Source: DASRDZ01 sp035652335 (GTDB lineage Bacteria; Chloroflexota; Dormibacteria; Aeolococcales; Aeolococcaceae). Taken from it: a DNA stretch of 64,000 bases. This document shows positions 17,313-26,669 of the stretch, piece by piece. A model generated the notes under the pieces. The model saw only the letters and a list, made by a program, of their open reading frames with translations, did no database searches and had not been told where the DNA came from. A program made the translations under genes and the position numbers. The stretch lies in assembly GCA_035652335.1 (NCBI GenBank), contig DASRDZ010000044.1, positions 38,938-102,937 of the forward strand, in the 5' to 3' direction. Position 1 is the stretch's first letter. Every line of letters starts with the position of its first letter.

Positions 17313-20290
17313 GCGGCGGGCTGCGACGTGGTGCCGGGCACGGCGTCCTCCTGGATCTCCTGCTCCACGGTGGGTGTCTCCGGCGCCGCCATCGGGCGGC
17401 CGTTCTCGAAGTCGATCAGCGCCTGCACCGTTCCCTGCATGGCGCGGGCGCCGAACTCGTCGCGCAGCACCATCACCGCCATGGTCTCGGTGTGCGGCGG
17501 GAACCAGAGGAAGAGGCGCTGGCCCGGGAGCTGGAACGAGTAGTAGCGCTCGCCGTGCCAGTAGAGGCGCTGTCCCCCGCCGTTGCCCGAGGTCAGGTTC
17601 TTCTGGATGGTCTTGACGATCTCGTGCCCGGGGCAGTCGTCGGGATTGGCGGCGCAGTGCTGCGTCATCGACTCGACGAGGTCGTCGGTGGTGTATTGCG
17701 GCTTGAGCAGCGAGAGCTGGAACGACCCCTCCACGAGAACGTCGTGATGGATGGAGTACACCTCCCCCAGCGTGACCATGGCGTTGGCGTCGTGCCGGTA
17801 GATGGCCTCCGCGGTGGTCTCGCGATGCAGCGTGAGCGCACCGATGCCGGTGGGCGCCACGCTGGTGGGGAGGTGGCGCGCCGGCGGCGACGCGGCCGGG
17901 CCGCCACATGCCGTGAAGGCGAGCAGCAGCATCAGCAGCGTCGCACTGGAGGCGATGCGATGGCGCAGGCGGCGGGCGCGGCGCCGGGCGCGCAGGCGGT
18001 CGCGCCATCCGGCGTGCGCCGTGCCGTCCCCGGACGGCTGCGGCCACAGGTTGGGGATCTCGCGTGTGTAGGGATGGCGCAGCGAGGCGCGCGAGATGGC
18101 ACCGATCAGGCGGTTGGTGACGGGCTGTGACATGCGCAGCCGCGCGCTGAGCGTCGCGCCGAGCTGCTCGGCGGCGTCGGCGTCGGCGGCGCGCAGGTCG
18201 CGCCGCAGGTCGCCCCAGAGGGCGCGAGACGCCAGCCAGGCGAACTCCTCGAGGGCGGGGTCGGGTGCGAAGTGGTCGAGGAAGCGCACCGGTGTCGCGC
18301 CGGGGTCGCCCAGGTTGAGGTCGTCGGCGAGGTCCCTCCACTCCGCGTAGGCCACGGTGATCCGGGCGCCCGGTCCGAGCCCGCGCGCCCAGCGCCGCCG
18401 TCGCTGGCGGCGGAGCAGCTTCACCGGCCACGGGAAGACGGCGAAGGCGAGCAGCAGCGCCAGCGCGGTGGGCACGATGCGCACCGCGTACCACTGCGCG
18501 TACTGGTAGAGGGCGGTGATCTGCGGGACTTCCTCGGGGACGTAGACGAGCAGCGAGAGGCGGCCTGAGTCGCGGATGAAGGGGTTGGTGTTCTTCGGCT
18601 TGGTGTCGGTGCTGCGCTGCGCGTGCGGCGGCACGCCGGTGAGAGGCACCCAGCCGTAGCCGTTGAAGTACACCTCCAGCCACATCGCCGCGTGCTGCGG
18701 ATGCACCACCAGCGTGTTGCCGGGACCGGGGTCGCCGCCGTAGTAGCCGTAGCCGACGCGCGCGGGCACCCCGGCCCAGCGCGCCAGCAGCGCCTCCGAC
18801 GCGGTGATCTCGTACGGCGTGGCGTTGCCGCCGTTCAGCTCGTCGACCACCCTCTGCACCGGCAGGTCCTGGGGCACGCCCTCCCCGGCGGCGACCACGT
18901 GGGTGAGGAAGTAGGTGCGCAGGAACTGCAGCCGGTCGTAGGCGTCCTCGGTCCCGCCGTTCTTGAGCACGTTCTGGCGATATGCGGCCAGAACGTCGGC
19001 CACCGCCGCCGGCGGCGCCGGCGCGTCGAGGAACTGCTGCATCGACGCGGGCGGTGCACCCGCCTTGGCCAGCTGCGCGCCGCTGGGGAGCACCGGCGCG
19101 GTGACGTCGTAGCGCAGCCCCGGCTCGGCGCGCTGGTCGCTGAGCTTCATCGTCCCGGTGCGCGGGTCGACGTCGACCGCGGCGTGCAGGCCGTTGACCA
19201 GATAGGCGCCGGCGGGGACGGGCAGGTAGTGGCCGGGGAGGTTGGCCACGTCGATGCTGACCGTGTACGTCGGCGTGCCCTTGGGCGGTGCGCCGCCGAC
19301 GTGGCTCGGCGAGTCGTAGTGCTTCAGCGTGGTCGGGTCGTACGGTGGAAGCAGCCACGCCTGCTGCTTCTGGTCGTAGATGTCGATGACTCCCATGCGC
19401 AGCACGTTGCCCTGCACGCCGCTGTCGCGGAACAGCACGGTGTCGGCCACCGGCGGCGGGACGGGCGGCTTCTGCGGCGGGATGACGTGGTCCCTGCTGG
19501 GCTGGGGGAAGAGGAAGCCCGCCGTCGAGAAGATCACCAGCACGACCGCCAGGCCCACCGCCATCACCCCGGCGCGGCCGACCCGGCGCAGCTCGAAGGC
19601 TGCTCCGGTGACGCCGCTGCGCGCCAGCTCGGCGCCCTCGGCCAGGGTCAGCCCGATCACGCCCAGCACCACGCCGACGGCGACGGACGGCACCTCCGCG
19701 CCCGGCGGCTGGATCAGCGCAGCGGCGAAGGCCAGCGGCAGCGGCGCCATCACGGCCAGCTTGGGCCGGTCGCTGGCCACCGCGAACGACGCGGCGCCGC
19801 CCGACACCAGGACGCACAGCGCCACCTCGATGAAGCGCCAGCCCGGGTCGAAGGAGATGGGCGGCTGCAGCAGGCCGCCCTGGCGCACCGCCTCGATGAC
19901 GAGGTCAGGCATCGAGGCGCCGCTGTGCGCGTCGGGCGCGATCAGCAGCGCGCCGGCGGCGAGCGCCAGCGGCACCAGCAGGAACTGGATCAGCGCGGGA
20001 GGACGCAGCCGGTAGGAGAGCAGGATCAAACCCGACCCGAGGGCCACTCCGAGCAGCGCCACCGCATGCGCGGCGGCGAAGTCCTTGAACACTCCCGCGA
20101 GCACCCAGCCCGCGGCCGCCGAGGTGCAGGCGGTGCCCAGCACGGTGTTGAGCACCGGCACGTGGCGGGTCTCCGCAGCGGCGTCCTGCGCAACGGGCGG
20201 CGCCGCGGCGTCGATGACGACGTCGTCCGCGACGGCGGCCGCTGCTGCGCTCTCGGGTTCGACGACCTGCACGGTCTGGCCTCGCACCAT
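17309..20290 (-). CDS. TgpA-like membrane protein with degenerate transglutaminase domain and C-terminal lipoprotein-like domain
   Basis: This 993-residue protein has a cluster of N-terminal membrane helices (about residues 40-240), then an extracytoplasmic region. A transglutaminase-like core follows (about 440-560), with the framework LLARWAGVPARVGYGYYGG and MWLEVYFNGYGWVPL. The catalytic Cys-His-Asp triad appears absent. The expected GxC region reads TPYEITAS (Pro492-Tyr493), the HAWVEV motif reads AMWLEV (Ala535), and the Asp after WVPL is Thr551. Another membrane helix and a basic cytoplasmic stretch follow. The end has an internal lipobox-like LLLAFTAC (Cys795) and about 200 more residues, as if a lipoprotein had been fused on. 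It overlaps both neighbouring genes and is coupled to DUF58 and MoxR. Confidence 0.8.
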   Translation of the reverse strand: MVRGQTVQVVEPESAAAAAVADDVVIDAAAPPVAQDAAAETRHVPVLNTVLGTACTSAAAGWVLAGVFKDFAAAHAVALLGVALGSGLILLSYRLRPPALIQFLLVPLALAAGALLIAPDAHSGASMPDLVIEAVRQGGLLQPPISFDPGWRFIEVALCVLVSGGAASFAVASDRPKLAVMAPLPLAFAAALIQPPGAEVPSVAVGVVLGVIGLTLAEGAELARSGVTGAAFELRRVGRAGVMAVGLAVVLVIFSTAGFLFPQPSRDHVIPPQKPPVPPPVADTVLFRDSGVQGNVLRMGVIDIYDQKQQAWLLPPYDPTTLKHYDSPSHVGGAPPKGTPTYTVSIDVANLPGHYLPVPAGAYLVNGLHAAVDVDPRTGTMKLSDQRAEPGLRYDVTAPVLPSGAQLAKAGAPPASMQQFLDAPAPPAAVADVLAAYRQNVLKNGGTEDAYDRLQFLRTYFLTHVVAAGEGVPQDLPVQRVVDELNGGNATPYEITASEALLARWAGVPARVGYGYYGGDPGPGNTLVVHPQHAAMWLEVYFNGYGWVPLTGVPPHAQRSTDTKPKNTNPFIRDSGRLSLLVYVPEEVPQITALYQYAQWYAVRIVPTALALLLAFAVFPWPVKLLRRQRRRRWARGLGPGARITVAYAEWRDLADDLNLGDPGATPVRFLDHFAPDPALEEFAWLASRALWGDLRRDLRAADADAAEQLGATLSARLRMSQPVTNRLIGAISRASLRHPYTREIPNLWPQPSGDGTAHAGWRDRLRARRRARRLRHRIASSATLLMLLLAFTACGGPAASPPARHLPTSVAPTGIGALTLHRETTAEAIYRHDANAMVTLGEVYSIHHDVLVEGSFQLSLLKPQYTTDDLVESMTQHCAANPDDCPGHEIVKTIQKNLTSGNGGGQRLYWHGERYYSFQLPGQRLFLWFPPHTETMAVMVLRDEFGARAMQGTVQALIDFENGRPMAAPETPTVEQEIQEDAVPGTTSQPAA

Positions 20291-21540
20291 CACTGCTTGA
20301 CGGCCACCTGCAGCGCCGCGCGGAAGAGCGGCGCCAGCGGCGTCCCCGGCTTGACCCGCACCACCTGCGCGCCGATCTCCCGCGCGCGGTGCACCGAGGC
20401 CGGGTCCGACTCGTCCCAGACGATGGCCACCACGGACACCGAGGCGCCGGCGTTGACCAGCATCCCGGCCAGGCCCGCGGAGCGCGCGTCGAAGTGCGAG
20501 GTGATGCACACCACGTGCGCGTCGCGGCGGCCGCCGCGGATGAGCCGTTCCATGCCGTGGTGCAGCGGCTCGCCGCACATCGCCACCGCGGCCAGGCGGT
20601 CGAGGTAGTCGATGCGGGCACGCGAGCCGCGGAACTGCGCGCCCAGCTCGGCGTCGTTGCTGATCAGGCGCACCGACATGCCGTCCTTGATGTGCTGCAC
20701 GCCCACCGAAGCGGCGACGCGCACCGCCGACTCGAAGGTGTCGGACGGGTCGCCTGCGGAGTGCCAGTTGCGATCGTTGTCGAGCACGACGGTGACGCGG
20801 TCGGAGATGCCCTGCTCGAACTCGCGGACGAGCAGCCGGTCGGTGCGCGCGAAGGCCCGCCAGACGACGCGGCGCATGTCGTCGCCGGGGACGTAGTCGC
20901 GCATGCCGTAGAACTCGAAGCCCTCCGGCCACGGCTTCGACAGCGGCGGGCGCAGCGGCGGCTCCTCGAACTGCCGCGTCAGGGGACGGTCGAACACCAC
21001 CTCGGTGGAGGGATGCACGATCATCTCCACGGGCTCGGAGAGCACCTGCCGCCGCCGCGCCAGGCCGACGGGGTCCTTGAACTCCGCCACCAGCGGGCCG
21101 ACGCGGTACACGCCGCGCAGCCGCGGGCGGATCTCGTAGGTGTGCTTGAGGTCCTGCCCCGGCGAGAGCGACAGCACCGGGAAGCGCACGGTGCGGCCGA
21201 GATGCGGATGCAGCGACTCCTCGACCACGAAGGTCGTGGCACGCGCCGACGCCGTCAGGGTCAGCTCGCAGCGCAGGCGCTGCCCCTCACGGGCGCGGCG
21301 CGGCAGCCGTGAGCGCACCGCCTCGACGCGCCGCTGGCGCCGCGCCAGCACCACGGCCACCGCGAAGAGCAGCACCAGTCCGTAGGCCACGAGGTAGAGC
21401 GCGCGCCCGCCGACGGCGTTCGCCAGCAGCCAGCCGAGCACGGCAAGCGCCAGCGCCACCAGGCCGCCGAGGGTGACCCCGGTGCGGCGCTCGACGGCCT
21501 GCAGCGCGCCGGAGCTGGGTGCGGCGAGTCGGTTCAGCAT
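20290..21540 (-). CDS. DUF58 domain protein
   Basis: This 416-residue protein has two N-terminal membrane helices (about 22-66), a beta-rich middle (FVVEESLHPHLGRTVRFPV), and the DUF58 hallmark YVPGDDMRRVVWRAFARTDRLLVREFE. A vWA-like domain with VTVVLDND follows and could bind metal. DUF58 proteins are usually encoded with a MoxR ATPase and a transglutaminase-like protein, exactly as here, and are thought to act in assembly of surface or metal-containing proteins. The gene starts three bases after the MoxR stop and ends with a one-base overlap into the transglutaminase-like gene. Confidence 0.9.
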   Translation of the reverse strand: MLNRLAAPSSGALQAVERRTGVTLGGLVALALAVLGWLLANAVGGRALYLVAYGLVLLFAVAVVLARRQRRVEAVRSRLPRRAREGQRLRCELTLTASARATTFVVEESLHPHLGRTVRFPVLSLSPGQDLKHTYEIRPRLRGVYRVGPLVAEFKDPVGLARRRQVLSEPVEMIVHPSTEVVFDRPLTRQFEEPPLRPPLSKPWPEGFEFYGMRDYVPGDDMRRVVWRAFARTDRLLVREFEQGISDRVTVVLDNDRNWHSAGDPSDTFESAVRVAASVGVQHIKDGMSVRLISNDAELGAQFRGSRARIDYLDRLAAVAMCGEPLHHGMERLIRGGRRDAHVVCITSHFDARSAGLAGMLVNAGASVSVVAIVWDESDPASVHRAREIGAQVVRVKPGTPLAPLFRAALQVAVKQ

Positions 21541-21543
21541 CGG

Positions 21544-22536
21544 CTACGCGGAGGTCCGCACTCCGATCGGCGGCTTGACCCGGTTGAGCAGGCGGTCGAT
21601 CACCTTGTCGATGGTCTCGTCGCGCAGCTCGGCGTCCGGGGTCAGCGAGATGCGGTGCGCCAGCACCGGCTTGATGATCGCCTGCACGTCGTCGGGCATC
21701 ACGTCCTCGCGCCCGCTCGAGGCGGCGACGACCCGCGCTGCCCGCATCATCGCCAGCGAGGCGCGTGTCGAGGCCGGCAGCAGCAGCGAGGCGTCGTGCC
21801 GCGTCGCCTGCACCAGCTCGGCGATGTAGCGCTTCACCTCGGCGGAGGCCTCCACGCCGCGCGCCCACTCCTGCATCGCCAGCACGTCCTCCAGGGTGCA
21901 GACGGGCTGCAGCGACTCGATCGCCTCCTGCGAGTAGTTGCTGTCGAGCACCTCGATCTCGGCCTCGATGTCGGCGTAGCCGAGGGAGAGCTTGAACATG
22001 AAGCGGTCGAGCTGCGCCTCGGGCAGGGGGAAGGTGCCGGCCAGCTCGATGGGGTTCTGCGTCCCGATCATGAGGAAGGGGCGCGGCAGGTGATGGGTCA
22101 CGCCGTCGACGGTGACGTTGCGCTCCTGCATCGCCTCCAATAGCGCCGACTGGGTCTTCGGCGTCGCCCGGTTGATCTCGTCGGTGAGCAGGATGTTGGT
22201 GAACACCGGGCCGGGGCGGAAGGTGAACTGGCGCGTCTGCAGGTCGATGACGCTCGACCCGGTGACGTCGGACGGCAGCAGGTCGGGCGTGCACTGGATG
22301 CGCGAGGTGCCGGCGTCGATGCTCTGGGCCAGCGATCGCGCCAGCATCGTCTTGCCGGTGCCCGGCAGGTCCTCGAGCAGCACGTGGCCGTCGGCGAGGA
22401 CGCAGATGACCACGGTGCGGACCACCGGGTCCTTGCCCTTGATGACCCTGCCGATGTTGGCGACGACGGCTTCGAAGGTCTCCCGGAAGAGCCCGGGGGT
22501 CATCGTGGGGACGGGTTTGCTCATGGTGATGCTCAA
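21544..22536 (-). CDS. MoxR-family AAA+ ATPase
   Basis: This 330-residue AAA+ ATPase of the MoxR type is a chaperone-like protein that acts with DUF58/vWA proteins. Walker A reads EDLPGTGKTMLA, Walker B reads ILLTDEINRA, sensor 1 lies in MIGTQNPIE, and the Arg finger region is LPEAQLDRF. A C-terminal helical lid follows. The open frame begins at TTG 22536, which has a GAGG site 9 bases upstream; ATG 22524 is an alternative that would remove four residues. It heads the MoxR-DUF58-transglutaminase set but follows the LivHM fusion by only 18 bases, so it is likely in the same transcript. Confidence 0.92.
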   Translation of the reverse strand: MSITMSKPVPTMTPGLFRETFEAVVANIGRVIKGKDPVVRTVVICVLADGHVLLEDLPGTGKTMLARSLAQSIDAGTSRIQCTPDLLPSDVTGSSVIDLQTRQFTFRPGPVFTNILLTDEINRATPKTQSALLEAMQERNVTVDGVTHHLPRPFLMIGTQNPIELAGTFPLPEAQLDRFMFKLSLGYADIEAEIEVLDSNYSQEAIESLQPVCTLEDVLAMQEWARGVEASAEVKRYIAELVQATRHDASLLLPASTRASLAMMRAARVVAASSGREDVMPDDVQAIIKPVLAHRISLTPDAELRDETIDKVIDRLLNRVKPPIGVRTSA

Positions 22537-22554
22537 GTCAGCTGACCTCTTCTG

Positions 22555-24879
22555 TCATCGATTCTGGGCGAGCTTCTTCCAGCCGTTCTCCAGCCGGTAG
22601 CGGACGGGGACGAGCGCCGCCGCACCGCTCGACTCGCGGCGCAGTGGCGGCAGGACGATGCGATCGGAATCCCCGTCCGTCCTGCGGGGTCCGTCGAGAC
22701 TGGGGACGGCGATGCGATGGCGCCGGGCGATCTGCCGCAGGATGGCGTCGCGTGCCGCGAACACGGCGGTGACCAGGCCGCCGGGCGAGAGCAGCAGCAC
22801 GGCGATGAGCCCCGCGCCCGTTCCCAGGGTGGTGAGCAGCGGGTTCTGGAAGAGCAGCAGGCAGCCGAAGAAGGCCGTGCCGAGCAGCGGTCCCGCAATC
22901 GACCCGAGCCCGCCCACGACGGCGATGAGGAAGATGGTGATGCTCACCGCGGGGATGAAGGACACCGGGTCGACGGCATGCTCGTGGAACACGAACAGCC
23001 CACCCGCGCCCGCCGCCAGCGCGCCGGAGATGGCGAACGCCTGCAGCCGGGCGACCACCAGGTTGACGCCGAACGACTGCGCCGCCGCGTCGTTGTCTCG
23101 ACAGGCGACCAGGACGCGCGCCATGCGCCCGCGTTTCAGCCCGATCACCAGCAGCACCGCGATGGCCAGCATGGCCAGGCAGAAGAAGTAGAACCAGCGC
23201 TCGTCCTCGAGGTCGAGGCCGAGGAAGAACGGGCGGGTGACGCCGCTGGGCAGCCAGCGTCCCAGGAAGGTGGGGTCGAGGACCAGCGTCGACACCAGCA
23301 GGCCGAAGGCGAGGGTGCTGACCGCGAGGTGGAAGCCGCGCAGGCGCAGGGCGGGCAGCCCGATCAGCACCGACGCGACGCCGCCGACCGCGGCGGCCGC
23401 GATGACGCACGGCACGATGTCGAGCCCGATGCGATCGCGCAGCATGGCGGCGACGTACGCGCCGATGCCGACGAAGGCGAACTGGCCGAGGCTCACCTGG
23501 CCCGCCCAGCCGGTGAGCACCAGCACCGACAGCGCCACGATCGCCTCGATGAAGAGCAGCGACCAGATCGACGTCTGTCCCGGCGCGGCGATCAGCGGAA
23601 CGGCGGCGAAGAGGGCGACGAGGAGCACGATGGTCCAGCGCACCAGCCCGCGAACCGCGGGGAGGTGGCGCAGCTCCGGCGGGATGGGGCGCACCTCCTT
23701 CGCCGCCAGGTAGGCCGCGCCCGACTCCTGCTCGGCGCGCGACTCGCGACGGCGGTGGCTGAGCAGGAAGGCGCCGCCGATGACGCCGAGAAGCACGGCG
23801 TCGAACGGTGCCTGGGTGCCCAGCATCCAGAGCATCACCTTGGAGACGATGCCCAGCGCGATGGCGCCGGCCACCGCCATGGGGATGCTGGTCATCCGGC
23901 CGATGGCGACCGCGGCGAGCACCACCAGCAGCGATCCCGCGTCGACCGCGCCGTTGTTCAGCCCGGCGCCCTGCGTTGAGATGGCGGGGAGGACGACGGC
24001 GAGCCCGGAGAGAAGCCCGGCCAGCGCCCAGACCGACCCGGATGTGCGCACGATGGAGATGCCGAGCGTCTGCGCGCGCGACGGGTCCTCAGCCGCCGCG
24101 CGCACCGCGATGCCGATTCGGCTGCGCCAGAGCAGCGCCGCGATCACCGCACAGGCGACGCCGGCGACGATGAGCGCCATCAGGCTGCCGATGGGGATGG
24201 ACACCGCCGCCTGCTGCCCCCAGGCGACGCGCACCGACGAGATCGGGAGCGGCACGGGGATGTGGCCGAGCAGGTTGTCGTTGTCCTGGAAGAGGAGCTG
24301 CAGTGCGGCTGGGGCGGTGGCGAGCAGCTGCGCCGCCGCGATGGTGACCACCGTGGCGATGAGTCGCGGCGCGCTGCGGAACAGCCACACCGCGACGGCG
24401 TACACGACGTAGCCGAGCAGCGCCGCCACCACCAATGAGACGAGCAGGCTCACCCAGAAGTTGACCGCCAGCATCAGGTCGTAGCGACCGTGGGCCGCGG
24501 GCGCCACCAGCTGGCTGGTGAACTGCGCAGGCGACGACTGGAACACGGCGCTGTCGCCCTGCACGGTGGGGAAGCAGCCGCCGCAGATCTCCCGCACCAG
24601 CAGCACGCCCTGGGCGTGGCGGGCCAGCTCGAAGAAGAGGAAGCCGGCGACCGCGCCGACCTGGAGCTGGGCGAAGTTGAGGATGCGGTCGGAGCGCAGC
24701 ACCAGGACGATGCCGATCGCCTGCAGCGCCACGGGCGCAGCACCGGCCACGCCGAGCGCGACGATGCCGACGGGCGCCGCGCCGCGCGCCAGCACGGCGA
24801 CGACGAACACCAGGAAGGCGCCGCCGATCACCACCAGGTCGAGGTTGCTGCGCAGCCACCGCCGCGCGTCGAGCTGCAT
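22555..24879 (-). CDS. LivH-LivM fusion permease of a branched-chain amino acid (HAAT) type ABC transporter
   Basis: This 774-residue protein joins both membrane subunits of a HAAT-type ABC importer. The LivH half (about 10-375) contains LQAIGIVLVLRSDRILNFAQLQVGAVAGFLFF and the cytoplasmic coupling motif RSRIGIAVRAAAEDPSRAQTLGI. The LivM half (about 405-710) contains GWAGQVSLGQFAFVGIGAYVAA and RMARVLVACRDNDAAAQSFGVN. A basic tail follows. ATG 24879 overlaps the binding-protein stop (TGATG); a GTG at 24906 would add nine residues. ATPases and binding protein are encoded immediately upstream. The substrate may be amino acids, amides or another small solute. Confidence 0.9.
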   Translation of the reverse strand: MQLDARRWLRSNLDLVVIGGAFLVFVVAVLARGAAPVGIVALGVAGAAPVALQAIGIVLVLRSDRILNFAQLQVGAVAGFLFFELARHAQGVLLVREICGGCFPTVQGDSAVFQSSPAQFTSQLVAPAAHGRYDLMLAVNFWVSLLVSLVVAALLGYVVYAVAVWLFRSAPRLIATVVTIAAAQLLATAPAALQLLFQDNDNLLGHIPVPLPISSVRVAWGQQAAVSIPIGSLMALIVAGVACAVIAALLWRSRIGIAVRAAAEDPSRAQTLGISIVRTSGSVWALAGLLSGLAVVLPAISTQGAGLNNGAVDAGSLLVVLAAVAIGRMTSIPMAVAGAIALGIVSKVMLWMLGTQAPFDAVLLGVIGGAFLLSHRRRESRAEQESGAAYLAAKEVRPIPPELRHLPAVRGLVRWTIVLLVALFAAVPLIAAPGQTSIWSLLFIEAIVALSVLVLTGWAGQVSLGQFAFVGIGAYVAAMLRDRIGLDIVPCVIAAAAVGGVASVLIGLPALRLRGFHLAVSTLAFGLLVSTLVLDPTFLGRWLPSGVTRPFFLGLDLEDERWFYFFCLAMLAIAVLLVIGLKRGRMARVLVACRDNDAAAQSFGVNLVVARLQAFAISGALAAGAGGLFVFHEHAVDPVSFIPAVSITIFLIAVVGGLGSIAGPLLGTAFFGCLLLFQNPLLTTLGTGAGLIAVLLLSPGGLVTAVFAARDAILRQIARRHRIAVPSLDGPRRTDGDSDRIVLPPLRRESSGAAALVPVRYRLENGWKKLAQNR

Positions 24880-26669
24880 CACGGTGGCCGGCTCCCGCCG
24901 TCGCACGCGGACGTGAAGTAGTCGTCACCGGGCCCGCGCGGGAAGGTCGCCCCGGTGTAGCGCGCACCGTGCTGCTCGTAGCACATGGCGCTGGGTCCCT
25001 CGTCGGGATACACGCTCGGCGCCGTCTCGCTCCACCACCAGACGGTGGCGTCCTGGGTCATGTAGTGCACACCGGGGAAGCCCACCGCTCCCTCCTGCTG
25101 CCAGCTCGGCGGGTTGGGGAACTGCGTCCTCTCCAAGCCCTGCTCGAAGGTCGTGGGATTGAGGTTGGGCCCCGCCATCTGGATGCCGGCGGCGGCGAGC
25201 AGCAGCTCGTGGTAGGTCAGCTCGAGGTGCATGAACGCCGTCGCGCCCGAGTTCGACGCGGTGGGGAACACGTACGACGGGTCGGTGTCCCACACCGCCC
25301 ACTGCGCCGGGCTGGCCGCGTAGGCCACCTGCCGCGGCCCCCAGCTGAGGCCGAAGAGCTGGTTGGCACGCTGGTCGGAGTCCGGCCAGAAGAGGCGCGG
25401 GATGGGGTCGTAGTCGTTGCCCCACATCGTCGCCGGCATGATCCATTCGGGGTGGTACTGCTGGCTGTCGGCGCCGCTGGCGAAGAACTGCTCCAGCCAG
25501 GGGAGCCCGAAGAGCACGACGCTGGTGATGCCCTCCGACTGGAACTTGGCCATCACCTGCTGGAAGGCCTGCGGGTTCTCCTCGTCCGCGTAGCCGCCGC
25601 CCGGGTTGCGCTGCGCCGGCATCAGCACCGAGTCGGCCAGGGTCACGCCGCAGCGCGCCAGCGCATCCTTGAGCGGCTGGTCGGTCATGGGCTGGGCGCC
25701 GTCGGCGTCCCACTCCAGGATGGAGCCGAACTTGCGCTTGCTCTGGTTCATCGGCTGCGGCGGGGTGACGCCGACGTTCTGCCCGCTGGCGTGCGTCGCC
25801 AGCCCGCCCGCCAGCGACCGGCACACGTAGTCGCCGGTGTCGCTCTCCTCCTTGTCGGCGCTCTCGTAGTACGACCACATCAGCGGGCCGTACGACTCCA
25901 TCTGCGCCTCGCTGAAGTAGGGCGACGCGTCGACGGCGATGGCGCCGTCCTTGGCCGCCTCGTCCATGAAGCACTCGCTGGACTCGTTGTAGAAGTCCAG
26001 CACGATGAACGCGTTGTCCTGCTTGACCAGCTGGTCGGCGACCTGGCGCTCGCCGGGCGTGCTCCCGCTCGAGCTGCAGCCGAGGCCCGGCTTCTCCTCG
26101 ATGAAGTTGATCTTGCGGCCGTAGAACTCGAAGTGGTTGTTGAAGAAGTTGGCCAGGTCTCGCTCCAGCTCCATCTGCGTGTTGGCGCCGTTGTTCTCCA
26201 CCCAGTAGGCGATGTTGATCTGGCTGCCGGTCACACCGTGGTACGTGGCCCCGCCGTTGCCCTTGGGGTCGTTCCAGTAGGGGATGCACGGCGGCGACTG
26301 GGTGTCGGCGATCTGCCGCGGCGGGTAGCCGGGCGTCTCGACGCACTGCAGCTCGCTCGGTGAGCTGCCGCCCGCCGGAGTCGGCGTCGCTCCCGCAAGG
26401 GCCGCCGCGCCGGACGGCGAGGGCGACGGCGTCGGCGTGCCCGCGACGCCCGCGCCCTGCCCCTGCCCGTTGATCGCCGTCTGGTTGTTGGGCGCCTTGT
26501 GGATCTGCTGCGTCACCTGGGGCGCGAACTCGGCGATCGTCTCGGCCGGTGCCTGCGAGAAGCGGATGGCCAGCGGGACGATGACGACCAGCATGGCCAG
26601 CGCCGCGCAGAGCCCGACGATGCCCGGCGCGCGCGGACGGGACTCGCGGTGCGCGATCGCCTCAGCCAT
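24879..26669 (-). CDS. Membrane-anchored substrate-binding protein of the HAAT transporter
   Basis: This 596-residue protein carries a periplasmic-binding-type domain from about residue 130 (QINIAYWVENNGANTQMELERDLANFFNNHFEFYGRKINFIEEKPG). The N-terminus has no lipobox. It has a hydrophobic segment at about 17-38 (IVGLCAALAMLVVIVPLAIRF) after a basic start, which looks like an uncleaved anchor. A 70-residue Thr/Pro/Ser-rich spacer follows. Many Trp and Cys residues mark the ligand domain. It overlaps the MFS-ATPase fusion gene by 8 bases and the LivHM gene by 1. It is much diverged from the LivK pair encoded at 61967-64000, so its ligand is probably different. Confidence 0.82.
   Translation of the reverse strand: MAEAIAHRESRPRAPGIVGLCAALAMLVVIVPLAIRFSQAPAETIAEFAPQVTQQIHKAPNNQTAINGQGQGAGVAGTPTPSPSPSGAAALAGATPTPAGGSSPSELQCVETPGYPPRQIADTQSPPCIPYWNDPKGNGGATYHGVTGSQINIAYWVENNGANTQMELERDLANFFNNHFEFYGRKINFIEEKPGLGCSSSGSTPGERQVADQLVKQDNAFIVLDFYNESSECFMDEAAKDGAIAVDASPYFSEAQMESYGPLMWSYYESADKEESDTGDYVCRSLAGGLATHASGQNVGVTPPQPMNQSKRKFGSILEWDADGAQPMTDQPLKDALARCGVTLADSVLMPAQRNPGGGYADEENPQAFQQVMAKFQSEGITSVVLFGLPWLEQFFASGADSQQYHPEWIMPATMWGNDYDPIPRLFWPDSDQRANQLFGLSWGPRQVAYAASPAQWAVWDTDPSYVFPTASNSGATAFMHLELTYHELLLAAAGIQMAGPNLNPTTFEQGLERTQFPNPPSWQQEGAVGFPGVHYMTQDATVWWWSETAPSVYPDEGPSAMCYEQHGARYTGATFPRGPGDDYFTSACDGGSRPP

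Noticed and set aside
17313..19817. Long in-frame extension of the lipoprotein at 16323-17312
   Set aside because: A perfect signal peptide with lipobox starts at ATG 17312, which overlaps the upstream stop. The extension is a shadow of the transglutaminase-like gene.
18272..20608. Plus-strand open frames opposite the transglutaminase-like gene
   Set aside because: His/Arg-rich composition without motifs; mirror image of the coding pattern on the minus strand.
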